Origin: MGBC163016 sp910588905 | Lineage (GTDB): Bacteria; Actinomycetota; Coriobacteriia; Coriobacteriales; Eggerthellaceae | DNA length: 64,000 nt | Direction of reading: 5' to 3' | NCBI GenBank assembly: GCA_948616985.1 | Contig: CAPGDO010000001.1 | Span: forward strand, 1 to 64,000 | Part shown: positions 25,081-33,246 of the stretch, piece by piece | Layout: every line of letters begins with the position of its first letter | How positions within the stretch are numbered: position 1 is the stretch's first letter | Program-made: the position numbers and the translations under genes | The notes under the pieces: generated by a model | What the model was told of the DNA's origin: nothing | The model's input: only the letters and a program-made list of their open reading frames with translations | Databases searched by the model: none

Positions 25081-25410
25081 ATGACGAAATATGCGCTTTT
25101 GATCGATACGAAGTGGTGTACGGGTTGCCATAGCTGCGAAGTCGCATGTCAAGTGGAGCATGCTTTTCCGATCGGCCAGTTCGGCATCAAGCTGAATCAC
25201 GTCGGCCCCTGGGAGATATCCGAGGACAACTGGCAAGACGAGTGGGTTCCTGTTCCAACAAAGCAATGCGACACCTGTGCCTCTCGTCGCTCGAAGGAGA
25301 AGCTTCCGTCGTGTGTGCAGCATTGTCAAGCCTCGTGCATCGAATTCGGGGAGGCTGACGAGTTGCTTAAGAAGGCTGATGGCCGCGGAGTTTCGCTGTT
25401 CGTCGTTTAG
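25081..25410 (+). CDS. Ferredoxin-like electron-transfer subunit of the dehydroxylase-like operon
   Basis: A 109-residue iron-sulfur protein. CTGCHSCEVACQVEH near residue 13 gives one four-Cys set, and CDTCAS plus the later CVQHCQASC give a second. It resembles a shortened DmsB/NrfC subunit, half the usual 190 residues. It starts 17 bp after the molybdoenzyme stop, with its ribosome site created by the tandem repeat. It would carry electrons to the molybdenum enzyme. The first residues MTKYALLIDTKWC match the ferredoxin subunits encoded with catechol dehydroxylases. Confidence 0.87.
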   Translation: MTKYALLIDTKWCTGCHSCEVACQVEHAFPIGQFGIKLNHVGPWEISEDNWQDEWVPVPTKQCDTCASRRSKEKLPSCVQHCQASCIEFGEADELLKKADGRGVSLFVV

Positions 25411-25496
25411 GTCCGATCGTGTTTGTGCATCGGTGGCGTTCGTTCGACGTTTTTTCGACAAGGAGACGTTAACAACGCTTGAGAAAGGAGTTGGAA

Positions 25497-25894
25497 TGCG
25501 GTCTTTGAAAGCCATATTCATGGCGTTTTTGATAGGCGGGATCTTCTCGGTCATAGGTCAGGCCATAACAATGCTATGGTTGCCCGTGATCGGGCCCGAC
25601 AGCCCGTGGCTGGGATTTGCCATCCTAGTGTCCATGGGTGTCATCGGGGTGATCATGTTCATTGCGGGCATCCATCAAAAACTCGAACCCAAGGCAGGAT
25701 TCGGGCTCATCCTTCCGTTCAATGGATTCTGCGCCGCCATCTCCGGAGCATTTTGCGAAGCAAGCAAAGAAACGGGTTCGACCAAGGCTGGGGTCAAGGC
25801 GGCGCTTGGGCTTGTCGGTTATGTTCTTGGGTGGGGCTGCCTTTGCATCTTCGTGGTGGCGGTCATCGCGTTTTTCGTCGGAGGGATGATGTAG
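25497..25894 (+). CDS. SpoVA-family-like membrane protein A
   Basis: A 132-residue protein with four hydrophobic segments. Its start, IFMAFLIGGIFSVIGQAI, and the middle LILPFNGFCAAISGAFCEAS resemble SpoVAC/SpoVAEb, which form the dipicolinate channel of endospore formers. GAGAAAGGAG precedes ATG 25497. It lies 86 bp after the ferredoxin and one base before a second protein of the same kind, in the operon of the catechol-dehydroxylase-like enzyme. No other sporulation gene is visible in the window. A role in moving an aromatic acid across the membrane is inference. Confidence 0.7.
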
Positions 25895-25895
25895 C

Positions 25896-26258
25896 ATGAT
25901 GTTCCTGCAAGCTTTTCTCGTTGGTGGATTGCTCTGCGCAGCCTTTCAAGTGGCCCTGATGTATACAAAGCTCGGCGTACCGAAACTGTTGATCATCGGT
26001 CTTGCGGTTGGGGGCGTATGTACCGCTTTTGGGTTCTGTGATATCGTTGCCGCCTTCGGTGGAGCGGGCTTCTCTGTCATGGTGGTGGGAGCCGCACAAG
26101 CCATATTCAATTCGCTCATGGCTTTGTTCTCCGGCGTGTGGCTTCCGATTTGCGTCGTGGTCGCCATTTTCGCCGTGCTCACGATATTCGGCCTTTTCGC
26201 TGGCTTCGTGTATCGTGCGATTCATAAAGATGATCCAAAGTCCGCTTCTGAGGCATAA
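25896..26258 (+). CDS. SpoVA-family-like membrane protein B
   Basis: A 120-residue protein with about four hydrophobic segments, beginning FLQAFLVGGLLCAAFQVALMY and containing FGGAGFSVMVVGAAQAIFNS, the equivalent of the GAGATVPLTGFG block of SpoVAEb. It begins one base after the upstream SpoVA-like stop, so the two are surely co-translated and probably form a hetero-oligomer. The C terminus is short and charged. As with its partner, the assignment rests on segment pattern and a few conserved blocks. Confidence 0.68.
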   Translation: MMFLQAFLVGGLLCAAFQVALMYTKLGVPKLLIIGLAVGGVCTAFGFCDIVAAFGGAGFSVMVVGAAQAIFNSLMALFSGVWLPICVVVAIFAVLTIFGLFAGFVYRAIHKDDPKSASEA

Positions 26259-26263
26259 CAGAC

Positions 26264-26464
26264 ATGTGCGGATACGCTTGCATTCGATGTGGTCAGTGTG
26301 GAAAGAGGTTCGAAGATGCTCCGAGCTTAGGCACATGCCCCATGTATGGGGCATCCAACGCTGAAGATGCTGTCTTGTGCGCATGCTGCAACAGTTCGCT
26401 GCCTCTGAAACCTGGCGTTGGTCAGCAAGGATCTCCAATGGCATCCTCGCCCGCTTCGGTATGA
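26264..26464 (+). CDS. Small Cys-rich zinc-ribbon-like protein (66 aa)
   Basis: A 66-residue open frame five bases after the SpoVA-like B stop. It contains CIRCGQCGKRF, then GTCPMYG, then CACCNSS, eight or more cysteines arranged like a zinc ribbon or rubredoxin-like knuckle. No strong ribosome site precedes it, but translational coupling is possible. It could be a genuine operon member or chance coding; composition and position favour real. From its stop to the tRNA at 26924 there are only repeats and a promoter. Confidence 0.45.
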   Translation: MCGYACIRCGQCGKRFEDAPSLGTCPMYGASNAEDAVLCACCNSSLPLKPGVGQQGSPMASSPASV

Positions 26465-26610
26465 ATACGATTGATTCTGGGGCGCTCTTGACTTCATGCG
26501 CTTTGGGGAAAGATGCGCGGCGCAGGGGGTCCTTTGACCAGCAGTCCTCAGATCGCCGCCTGGTTCAAAGTTGCTGATTGCGCAGCGGGGGGGGTTGCAA
26601 CTGAAACGGA

Positions 26611-26690
26611 GCGCGTAGGGGCCGAACGCGTTCGGCCCCTCCTTCTGGGTTGATGCATAGGAGTCGATCATGATCGACCCCTATGAGGAT
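26611..26690. repeat. Compensated palindrome pair in a 460-bp gene-free gap
   Basis: A perfect 24-base palindrome at 26617-26640 (AGGGGCCGAACG and its complement) is followed by GTCGATCA-TGATCGAC at 26663-26678 and CCCCTA. It is one copy of a family also present near 45.1-45.7 kb and 54.2 kb. Bases 26513-26575 just upstream resemble 45539-45600 (GATGYGCGGCGCA, GGGGTC, CGCCGCC), suggesting a longer composite unit. The rest of the 26465-26923 gap holds the tRNA-Gly promoter and nothing else I can assign. Confidence 0.7.
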
Positions 26691-26867
26691 CGTCCCTTGT
26701 CATATCTTGCTCGACCCAATGCAGCGGGCTTGTGGCATTCGGTGATAGTTGCATCAGGGCTGAACCTGTTCGGGCCTGACAGATGGCGTTGCATATGATC
26801 CGTCCGACGTTGCTTCGGATCATCTCCCGGCCTCCGTGGCTCGAAGGAGCGTTCCTGAACCCATCTT

Positions 26868-26895
26868 TTGCACCCGCGAGTGCTTGTTGTATAAT
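26868..26895 (+). promoter_or_regulatory. Promoter of tRNA-Gly
   Basis: TTGCAC at 26868 and TATAAT at 26890 are separated by 16 bp, with the tRNA 28 bp downstream of the -10. Confidence 0.75.
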
Positions 26896-26923
26896 CTGCT
26901 GCGCTCGTTTCGGGCTCATCATT

Positions 26924-26997
26924 GCGGATGTAGTTCAATGGTAGAACCGGAGCCTTCCAAGCTCCTGACGCGGGTTCGATTCCCGTCATCCGCTCCA
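26924..26997 (+). tRNA. tRNA-Gly (anticodon TCC)
   Basis: A 74-base cloverleaf with encoded CCA. The acceptor arms GCGGATG and CATCCGC pair perfectly, GGTTCGATTCC forms the T arm, and the anticodon loop CTTCCAA gives TCC. Confidence 0.96.
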
Positions 26998-27067
26998 TGA
27001 TTTCTTCATCTAAAAGCGTTACCATTCCGTTTACTTTTCAAGCTTTGCAACACAGCACTGGAGACGC

Positions 27068-28246
27068 ATGCACGCAAACGAAGCAAAAAAGGGAATAGAG
27101 AAGCTTGGGAACAGGGCACTCCCTGCTCTATTGGCAGCCACCTTGGCTCTCACGGGTTCCCTCACCTTGACGGCGCCTGCTCTGGCCGACGAAGGTAGCG
27201 AAGCAGACCCTTCCACTCTGGAGCACTTGGACGCTCTTCGCCAGCAGGCGAATTCCATCAAAGCCTCCATCGATGCCCTTCAGACTGAGCTCAATCAGGT
27301 GACCGAGGAATACAATGCAGCGCTTGACGCCCGCCATGTGGCAGCCAAGGCCATGCGCGAAGCGAAGGTGCGCATCGATAGCTCCCAGGAGAAGATGGAG
27401 AAGCTCCAAGCGCAGATCACGGCCCTTGCTCAGACGATGTACAAGAGCGATAAAGCCGGAGTGAGCTCCAGCTATATGAATGTGCTCTTGGGTTCATCCA
27501 ACTTCACTGATTTCATGACCGGGTTGGATATGATGGAGCGCGTGAACGAGAGCCATGCGGAGCTGGTGGAGGAGTGCTGCATCGTCAAGGCTGAGGCCGA
27601 AGCGGCTCAGGCTGAATTCGTCACTCAGAAGGCCGAGGCTGACGCGAAGCTAGAGGAAGCCCGCCAGAAGAAGAATGAGATAGCAGAGAAGCAGGGAAGG
27701 CTCTCGGCGGAAGCTGCCAGCGTGGCCACGGATATCGCAGACACAGAAGCTCAGGCGGAATTGGAAGCCGAAGAGGCTCGTCGAGCTGAGGAAGCGGCTC
27801 AAGCTGCCGCCCGCGCCTTCGCCGCTACTATGTCGGCGAGCGAGGGCAAGGATGTGGGCAACGGTTTCTTCGCGAACCCGTGCCCGGATGCCTGGGAATC
27901 CAGCGGCTACGGCTGGCGTGAGTTCGACCAGAAGTTCCACTTGGGCACGGATATGGCCGCTCCCATGGGCGCGCCCATCTATGCCGCTGAGGCGGGTACC
28001 GTCATCGGTGCCTCTGCAGATGGCGGCTACCATGGAGGGGCGGGCAACTACGTGACCGTCGCCCATGGCAATGGGCTCGTGACCAAGTACTTCCACTGCT
28101 CAGCCGTCTTCGTCAATGTGGGGGATAGGGTAGAGCGTGGGCAGAACATCGCTGCCGTGGGTTCCACGGGCAAATCTACCGGCCCTCATCTGCATTTCCA
28201 GGTGGAAGTGAATGGGGTGGCTGTCTGCCCCTATGATTATCTGTGA
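27068..28246 (+). CDS. Secreted coiled-coil M23 endopeptidase
   Basis: A 392-residue cell-wall hydrolase. A signal peptide ends near residue 38 (LTAPALADE). Residues 45-250 form a long coiled coil of the PcsB/FtsX-activated type, with YMNVLLGSSNFTDFMTGLDM as the characteristic break. The C-terminal LytM/M23 domain has metal ligands in HLGTDMAAP and GPHLHFQVEV and should cut peptidoglycan cross-bridges. It sits alone between tRNA genes, with its promoter not clearly visible. Its coiled-coil region resembles that of the 3D/RlpA-like protein at 40391. Confidence 0.9.
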   Translation: MHANEAKKGIEKLGNRALPALLAATLALTGSLTLTAPALADEGSEADPSTLEHLDALRQQANSIKASIDALQTELNQVTEEYNAALDARHVAAKAMREAKVRIDSSQEKMEKLQAQITALAQTMYKSDKAGVSSSYMNVLLGSSNFTDFMTGLDMMERVNESHAELVEECCIVKAEAEAAQAEFVTQKAEADAKLEEARQKKNEIAEKQGRLSAEAASVATDIADTEAQAELEAEEARRAEEAAQAAARAFAATMSASEGKDVGNGFFANPCPDAWESSGYGWREFDQKFHLGTDMAAPMGAPIYAAEAGTVIGASADGGYHGGAGNYVTVAHGNGLVTKYFHCSAVFVNVGDRVERGQNIAAVGSTGKSTGPHLHFQVEVNGVAVCPYDYL

Positions 28247-28312
28247 ACCTGAGGGAAACTTCCCTGATGACGCTATATAATGCCTATCCACGATAGGCTG
28301 ACGATATCTGAT

Positions 28313-28388
28313 GCGCCCATGGCTCAATGGATAGAGCATCGGACTTCTAATCCGGCGGTTGCAGGTTCGAGTCCTGCTGGGCGCACCA
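28313..28388 (+). tRNA. tRNA-Arg (anticodon TCT)
   Basis: A 76-base cloverleaf with encoded CCA. The acceptor GCGCCCA pairs with TGGGCGC and the anticodon loop ACTTCTAAT gives TCT. TATAAT at 28276 is its likely -10. It lies 48 bp before argS, an apt pairing. Confidence 0.96.
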
Positions 28389-28436
28389 GGTATCTTCGGC
28401 TGCTTTTATTTCATTCATTCCCAGAGGAGGGATAAG

Positions 28437-30188
28437 ATGGACATCCGCAGTTCTCTGCAGGAGATATTGGATCAGGCTATCGCCCAGGCCGTTGCTGACG
28501 GTTCTCTGCCGTTGGACACGGTGCCCGAAAGCGCTCTTGAGCGTCCTCGGGATGAGGCGAACGGGGATTGGGCGTCCACCGTTGCCATGCGGTCTGCGAA
28601 GGCGGCGAAGATGGCGCCGCGGGATGTGGCTCAGATCATCGTCGATCATATCCCGGCCAATGACATGATCGAAGAGATCCAGATCGCGGGTCCTGGCTTC
28701 ATCAATATCCGTCTGACGGACAAGGAGCTCCAAGAGGTCATCCGCGTCGTCCGCCAGGAAGGGGATGGCTTCGGCAAGGGCACCATTCCTGAGGGCGAGC
28801 GCAAGATCAACCTGGAATACGTGTCCGCGAACCCCACCGGTCCCTTGCATGTGGGTCATGGTCGCTGGGCAGCTTTGGGAGATGCCATGGCGCGCGTCAT
28901 GCGCCATGCGGGCTATGACGTCTACGAGGAGTTCTACATCAATGACCACGGCACTCAGATGGATGTCTTCGGCAATTCTGTGGGCGTTCGCTATATGCAG
29001 CTGCTCGGCCACGACGCTGAGATGCCCGAGCAGTGCTACGGCGGGAGCTATGTGGCGGATATCGCCCAGGCCATCATAGATGCCGAAGGCACTAAGTACG
29101 AAGGCCTCACTGACGAGGAGCGCATGGTGGCCTTCCGTGAGATAGCCTACAAGCAGATGAAGGAAGACCAGGAAGACATCTTGGCGCAGTTGGGCACCAC
29201 CTTCGATCGTTGGTTCTCGGAGCGCAGCCTCTATGTGGAGGACGAAACAGGGGAAAGCCCGGTCTCTCGGTCCCTCAAGGCCATGGAAGACAAGGGCTAC
29301 GTCAAAGAGGAAGACGGTGCCATCTGGTTCCGCTCCTCTGATCTAGGGGATGAGAAAGACCGCGTCATGATCAAGGCCAACGGCGAGATGACCTACTTCA
29401 TGTCGGACGTGGCCTATCACTACGACAAGAAGATGCGCGGGTTCGATCATCTGATCAACATCTGGGGCGCCGATCACCATGGGTATGTGAAGCGCTGCGA
29501 ATGCATGCTGGAAGCCTGGGGTTGGCCGGGAGATCTTGAGATCGTCCTGGGCCAGCTGGTGAACCTCTTCCGTGACGGGGAAGCCGTCCGCATGTCGAAG
29601 CGCACCGGTGAGATGGTCACGCTGCGTGAGCTGGTGGAAGAGGTGGGTGTGGATGCCACCCGCTATCTCATGCTCTCCCGCTCCTCAGACCAGCCCATCG
29701 ATTTCGATATCGAAGTGGCCAAGAAGAAGGACAACTCGAACCCCGTCTATTACGTGCAGTACGCCCACGCGCGCATCTGCTCCATCCTGCGCAAGGCGGC
29801 TCCGGAGGATGTGGCCAAGGAAGAGGCCGAAGGAAAGCTCACCATGGGGCAGCTTGCAGAGGCGGTCGTGCCCCAGGGTGTTGACCTCTCTTCGCTCACC
29901 CATCCGTCCGAGCTGGCGCTCATGCGCAAGATGGCTGATTTCTCCGAATTCGTGGCCTTGGCTGCAAGGGATCGCGCTCCCTTCCGCATGACCCATTACG
30001 CTCAAGACCTGGCAAGCCTCTTCCATGCGTTCTATACGGATTGCCGGGTGCTGACCGATGATGACAACAACCCGCGTTCGGTGGATGACCCTGTTCGTCA
30101 GGCGCGCTTGGCCCTCTGCGATGCCACGCGCATCATGCTGGCGCTCGTTTTAGGGTTGCTGGGCGTGAGCGCACCCGAAAAGATGTAG
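28437..30188 (+). CDS. argS: Arginyl-tRNA synthetase
   Basis: A class I synthetase of 583 residues charging tRNA-Arg. The HIGH-type motif is PTGPLHVGHGRWA near residue 135 and the KMSKS-equivalent is RMSKRTGEMVTL near residue 385. The N-terminal additional domain and C-terminal DALR anticodon-binding domain are present (DLASLFHAFYTDCRV). Start at 28437 has AGAGGAGGG upstream; the frame extends back through the tRNA gene. It lies just after tRNA-Arg, perhaps sharing its transcript. Confidence 0.97.
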   Translation: MDIRSSLQEILDQAIAQAVADGSLPLDTVPESALERPRDEANGDWASTVAMRSAKAAKMAPRDVAQIIVDHIPANDMIEEIQIAGPGFINIRLTDKELQEVIRVVRQEGDGFGKGTIPEGERKINLEYVSANPTGPLHVGHGRWAALGDAMARVMRHAGYDVYEEFYINDHGTQMDVFGNSVGVRYMQLLGHDAEMPEQCYGGSYVADIAQAIIDAEGTKYEGLTDEERMVAFREIAYKQMKEDQEDILAQLGTTFDRWFSERSLYVEDETGESPVSRSLKAMEDKGYVKEEDGAIWFRSSDLGDEKDRVMIKANGEMTYFMSDVAYHYDKKMRGFDHLINIWGADHHGYVKRCECMLEAWGWPGDLEIVLGQLVNLFRDGEAVRMSKRTGEMVTLRELVEEVGVDATRYLMLSRSSDQPIDFDIEVAKKKDNSNPVYYVQYAHARICSILRKAAPEDVAKEEAEGKLTMGQLAEAVVPQGVDLSSLTHPSELALMRKMADFSEFVALAARDRAPFRMTHYAQDLASLFHAFYTDCRVLTDDDNNPRSVDDPVRQARLALCDATRIMLALVLGLLGVSAPEKM

Positions 30189-30196
30189 CACTGCGC

Positions 30197-30225
30197 TTGC
30201 GCAAGGGTGGCGAGACCCCTATAAT
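30197..30225 (+). promoter_or_regulatory. Promoter of tRNA-His
   Basis: TTGCGC at 30197 and TATAAT at 30220 are separated by 17 bp, 32 bp before the tRNA. Confidence 0.72.
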
Positions 30226-30257
30226 CTCGCATTGCGCTTCACGCGCTTCAAGGTGTG

Positions 30258-30334
30258 GTGGCTGTAGTTCAGTCGGCTAGAATGCCAGATTGTGGCTCTG
30301 GAGGTCGTGGGTTCAAGTCCCATCAGCCACCCCA
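30258..30334 (+). tRNA. tRNA-His (anticodon GTG)
   Basis: A 77-base cloverleaf with encoded CCA. The acceptor GTGGCTG pairs with CAGCCAC, and the anticodon loop ATTGTGGCT gives GTG. Confidence 0.96.
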
Positions 30335-30347
30335 GTTCGAATCTTCC

Positions 30348-30382
30348 AAGGACAGCTCATCCTAAGCTGTCCTTTGTTTTTT
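30348..30382 (+). terminator. Rho-independent terminator after tRNA-His
   Basis: A perfect 10-bp stem, AAGGACAGCT with AGCTGTCCTT, surrounds a 7-base loop and runs into TGTTTTTT. Confidence 0.88.
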
Positions 30383-30436
30383 AGCAGGCTGTATCTGCGG
30401 CGGCAGGTTTCTTGGAGAAAAACCTTGAAACCATCC

Positions 30437-30465
30437 TTGCATAGGGAATTGGCTTCGCCTACAAT
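30437..30465 (+). promoter_or_regulatory. Promoter of the tRNA-Lys / tRNA-Ile2 pair
   Basis: TTGCAT at 30437 and TACAAT at 30460 are separated by 17 bp, 28 bp before tRNA-Lys. No separate promoter is seen for the following tRNA. Confidence 0.68.
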
Positions 30466-30493
30466 AGCTTGCGCTGCTTTTCGCAGCGGACAT

Positions 30494-30569
30494 GCGCCAT
30501 TAGCTTAGTTGGTAGAGCAGGGGACTCTTAATCCCAAGGTCGAAGGTTCGAGTCCTTCATGGCGCACCA
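30494..30569 (+). tRNA. tRNA-Lys (anticodon CTT)
   Basis: A 76-base cloverleaf with encoded CCA. GCGCCAT pairs with ATGGCGC and the anticodon loop ACTCTTAAT gives CTT. Confidence 0.95.
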
Positions 30570-30577
30570 CGAAGCTC

Positions 30578-30605
30578 ACACGACCGGCATCCTTGTCGGT
30601 CGTGT
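30578..30605 (+). terminator. Hairpin between tRNA-Lys and tRNA-Ile2
   Basis: A perfect 9-bp stem, ACACGACCG with CGGTCGTGT, is followed by only TTGT. It may be a weak terminator or a processing signal between the two tRNAs. Confidence 0.45.
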
Positions 30606-30613
30606 TTGTAGAA

Positions 30614-30688
30614 GGGCCCTTAGCTCAATGGTGGAGCAGAGGACTCATAATCCTTTGGTTGCAGGTTCGAATCCTGCAGGGCCCACCA
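30614..30688 (+). tRNA. tRNA with CAT anticodon, probably Ile2 (lysidine type)
   Basis: A 75-base cloverleaf with encoded CCA. GGGCCCT pairs with AGGGCCC and the anticodon loop ACTCATAAT gives CAT. The GGGCC acceptor stem, CTTAGCTCA and the ACTCATAATC context match Ile2 tRNAs decoding AUA after TilS modification better than elongator Met. Methionine cannot be fully excluded. Confidence 0.85.
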
Positions 30689-30729
30689 AGAGACTCGCCT
30701 GAAACAGCGTAAACGAAGAAGAGGTAGGC

Positions 30730-32754
30730 ATGGAGACGCTGACACTGGTATTGTTGCTGGTGATCGCTGTCCTCATCTCTGCTGTTCTAGACCGCTTCGT
30801 TCCCAAGGTATCGCTCCCGTTGATCCAAGTGGCCATGGGTGTAGTCATCTCGCTCTTCGCTCGCGGTAGCATCGTGATAGAGCTGGAACCTGACCTCTTC
30901 CTGGTGCTCTTCATCGCTCCCTTGCTCTATATAGAGGCAAAGCATGCTGATAAGGCCATCCTCTGGAACAATCGCGGCCCCATCCTCTCCTTGGCCATCG
31001 GGCTGGTGGTCATCACCATGCTCATCATCGGTTTCGTGCTGCACGCGCTCATGCCTGCCATATCCTTGGCGGCCGCCTTCGCTTTAGGGGCTGCCCTCGG
31101 TCCTACGGACGCGGTGGCCGTTTCCTCCCTCTCCAAGCAGGTGAGCATCCCCGAGCGTCAGTGGGGTATCCTGAAAGGTGAGCTGCTCCTGAACGATGCC
31201 TCGGGCATCGTCTGCTTCCAATTCGCCATCGCAGCAGCGGCTACGGGGGCGTTCTCCTTCCTGAGCGCTGGTGAGGATTTCATCGTCGAATTCCTCGGGG
31301 GTCTCATCTTCGGGGTGGTCATCGGGTATCTGAGCAACTTCATCCTCCGGAAGATCCGCGATGTCGGGGTAGAGAGCACCACATTCCACGTGCTCTTCGA
31401 GATATGCATCCCCTTCGTCGTCTATCTCTCAGCAGCTGCGGTCCATGTGAGCGGCATCATCGCTGTGGTGGTGGCGGGACTGGTGAACGTCATCGCTCCG
31501 CGTACGGTGAGCCCCGCCATCGCGCACATGAACATCGTCTCTTCCAGCGTATGGCAGGTCATCTCCTTCACCCTGAACGGGGTCGTGTTCGTGTTGCTGG
31601 GAACCCAGATCCCCACCGCCATGTTCTATTCCTGGGAAGACGCGTCCATATCGAATTGGACGCTTTTGGCCCTCGTGCTCTTGGTCACGATCATCCTCAT
31701 GGGTGTCCGGTTCCTTTGGTGCCTGGGGATGGAATTCGCCTACACCAAACGCTCTCCGCGGATGCGCTTCACCCGGAGGAACCTGCGCAACGCCCTCGTC
31801 GTCACGCTCTGCGGGGCGAAGGGGACCATCACCCTCTCCATCCTCTTCACCATCCCCATCTTCCTGTCTACGGGCGTGCGCTTCCCTGAGCGGCATCTGA
31901 TCATCTTCATCGGATGCGGTGTCATCTTGGTGACGCTCCTGTTGGCTACGTTCGTGGTGCCTCTGGTGGCGCCTCAGCGTAAGCGGAAGCCCACAGAGAT
32001 CCAGGCCCGGCAAGAGTACTTCGAATGCCTAGCGGATATCCTGCGCAATGTCATCGAAGAGCTCACGGCTCAGCAGACCCGGGATAATATCACTGCCACT
32101 CGACGGGTCATCCAGATATACCAAGACAGGTTGGAGCGAACGAAGAGCAACACCATCCAAGAGGAAGGGGAGAGCTCTGAGCTTCGCTATCAGGCCTTGG
32201 AATGGGAGCAGGAACACACCCTGGAGCTCATCAACGAAGGGCGCGTGGGTCATGACGTGGGCTATGAGTACATCGGGCGCCTTGAGCGCATGGAGCGGTT
32301 CGCTCGCCATGGCTCACGGCTCTCTCCGCGCCGGGCCTTGGCATCGGTCCGCACGGCTCTCATCAAGGTCCGCCAGGCCTTCTTCCGCATCCTGCCCCAG
32401 GCGGCTCAAACGGACAGTCTGAGCGAGATGCATCAGCTGCAGATGGAGACCCATGTCCACGTTCTGGGTATCCTGCATGGCATGATCACCCAAGACGATG
32501 TGCTCACCGAGGATGTGAGCAAGCTCATCGTCGAATACGAGACGACGCTTGCGGCCTTGCGAAAGCGGGCGCCCAGCGTGACCACGTCGTTCAAGATCGG
32601 GGATCAGACCGATGACATCCGTCGCCTTGCCTACCAGCTGGAACTGGAGGAGATCCAGAAGATGTACGAGCGCTCGCGCATCGATCGCCATGCCGCCAAG
32701 ACCATGCGTGACAACGTAGCGCTCATGCAGATGGATCTGGAAGACAAGCTCTGA
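30730..32754 (+). CDS. CPA1-family Na+/H+ antiporter with long cytoplasmic tail
   Basis: A 674-residue NhaP/NHE-type exchanger. About 12 membrane spans cover residues 1-415, with the ion-site signature GPTDAVAVSS near residue 120 and LLNDASGIVCFQFA near residue 155. A hydrophilic, probably helical tail of about 255 residues (416-674) follows, longer than in many bacterial CPA1 proteins and likely regulatory. The gene follows tRNA-Ile2 by 41 bp and may be cotranscribed with it, although a promoter of its own is not obvious. Confidence 0.9.
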   Translation: METLTLVLLLVIAVLISAVLDRFVPKVSLPLIQVAMGVVISLFARGSIVIELEPDLFLVLFIAPLLYIEAKHADKAILWNNRGPILSLAIGLVVITMLIIGFVLHALMPAISLAAAFALGAALGPTDAVAVSSLSKQVSIPERQWGILKGELLLNDASGIVCFQFAIAAAATGAFSFLSAGEDFIVEFLGGLIFGVVIGYLSNFILRKIRDVGVESTTFHVLFEICIPFVVYLSAAAVHVSGIIAVVVAGLVNVIAPRTVSPAIAHMNIVSSSVWQVISFTLNGVVFVLLGTQIPTAMFYSWEDASISNWTLLALVLLVTIILMGVRFLWCLGMEFAYTKRSPRMRFTRRNLRNALVVTLCGAKGTITLSILFTIPIFLSTGVRFPERHLIIFIGCGVILVTLLLATFVVPLVAPQRKRKPTEIQARQEYFECLADILRNVIEELTAQQTRDNITATRRVIQIYQDRLERTKSNTIQEEGESSELRYQALEWEQEHTLELINEGRVGHDVGYEYIGRLERMERFARHGSRLSPRRALASVRTALIKVRQAFFRILPQAAQTDSLSEMHQLQMETHVHVLGILHGMITQDDVLTEDVSKLIVEYETTLAALRKRAPSVTTSFKIGDQTDDIRRLAYQLELEEIQKMYERSRIDRHAAKTMRDNVALMQMDLEDKL

Positions 32755-32763
32755 GAGAGACCC

Positions 32764-32792
32764 TTGATTAGGTTCGCCAGACACGCTAGAAT
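32764..32792 (+). promoter_or_regulatory. Promoter of tRNA-Val
   Basis: TTGATT at 32764 and TAGAAT at 32787 are separated by 17 bp, 31 bp before the tRNA. Confidence 0.7.
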
Positions 32793-32823
32793 GTCTGCTT
32801 GCAGCAACGGGCTGCACATATCC

Positions 32824-32898
32824 GGTCGCTTGGCTCAGCGGGAGAGCATCGCCTTCACACGGCGGGGGTCACAGGTTCAAATCCTGTAGCGACCACCA
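32824..32898 (+). tRNA. tRNA-Val (anticodon CAC)
   Basis: A 75-base cloverleaf with encoded CCA. GGTCGCT pairs with AGCGACC and the anticodon loop CTTCACACG gives CAC. Confidence 0.95.
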
Positions 32899-32907
32899 CG
32901 AACACGC

Positions 32908-32940
32908 AGGCCAGAAGTCGTTTCGCTTCTGGCCTTCTTC
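32908..32940 (+). terminator. Rho-independent terminator after tRNA-Val
   Basis: A perfect 10-bp stem, AGGCCAGAAG with CTTCTGGCCT, has an 8-base loop and a short TCTTC tail. It separates the tRNA from the TSCPD gene. Confidence 0.75.
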
Positions 32941-32967
32941 ATGTAGATGGCTTGATAGGAGGACGGT

Positions 32968-33213
32968 ATGGAGACCATGGAATTCACGCCGAAGGGCGTT
33001 TGCGCCCGCAAGATAGATATCACTACCGAAGACGGCGTGGTGCGCAATGTGGAATTCACGGGCGGCTGCAATGGCAACCTGAAGGCCATCGCCAAGCTCA
33101 TCAAGGACATGCCCACCCAGCAGGTGATAGACACGCTGGAGGGCAACACCTGCGGCCCGCGTCCCACGAGCTGTGCCGACCAGCTGGCTCAGGCCCTCAA
33201 GCAAACGCTGTAA
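32968..33213 (+). CDS. TSCPD-domain protein (TIGR03905-like)
   Basis: An 81-residue small protein of the TSCPD family, with the cysteine-containing core FTGGCNGNLKAIAKLIKDM and CGPRPTSCADQLAQAL. The same domain is found at the C terminus of some class II ribonucleotide reductases, and the stand-alone form is widespread in anaerobes without a proven function. AGGAGGACGGT precedes ATG 32968. It lies 33 bp upstream of trpS and is probably co-transcribed. Confidence 0.9.
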   Translation: METMEFTPKGVCARKIDITTEDGVVRNVEFTGGCNGNLKAIAKLIKDMPTQQVIDTLEGNTCGPRPTSCADQLAQALKQTL

Positions 33214-33246
33214 CCGGTCACGTTCTGGAAAGGGGAGCAGTCCCTC

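Noticed and set aside
25497..26258. Evidence of sporulation
   Set aside because: Only SpoVA-like channel proteins are present, without spoVAD/VAF or other spore genes; their operon context is metabolic.
30614..30688. Initiator tRNA-fMet
   Set aside because: The acceptor begins with a normal G-C pair and the anticodon stem lacks the three G-C pairs of initiators; Ile2 fits better.
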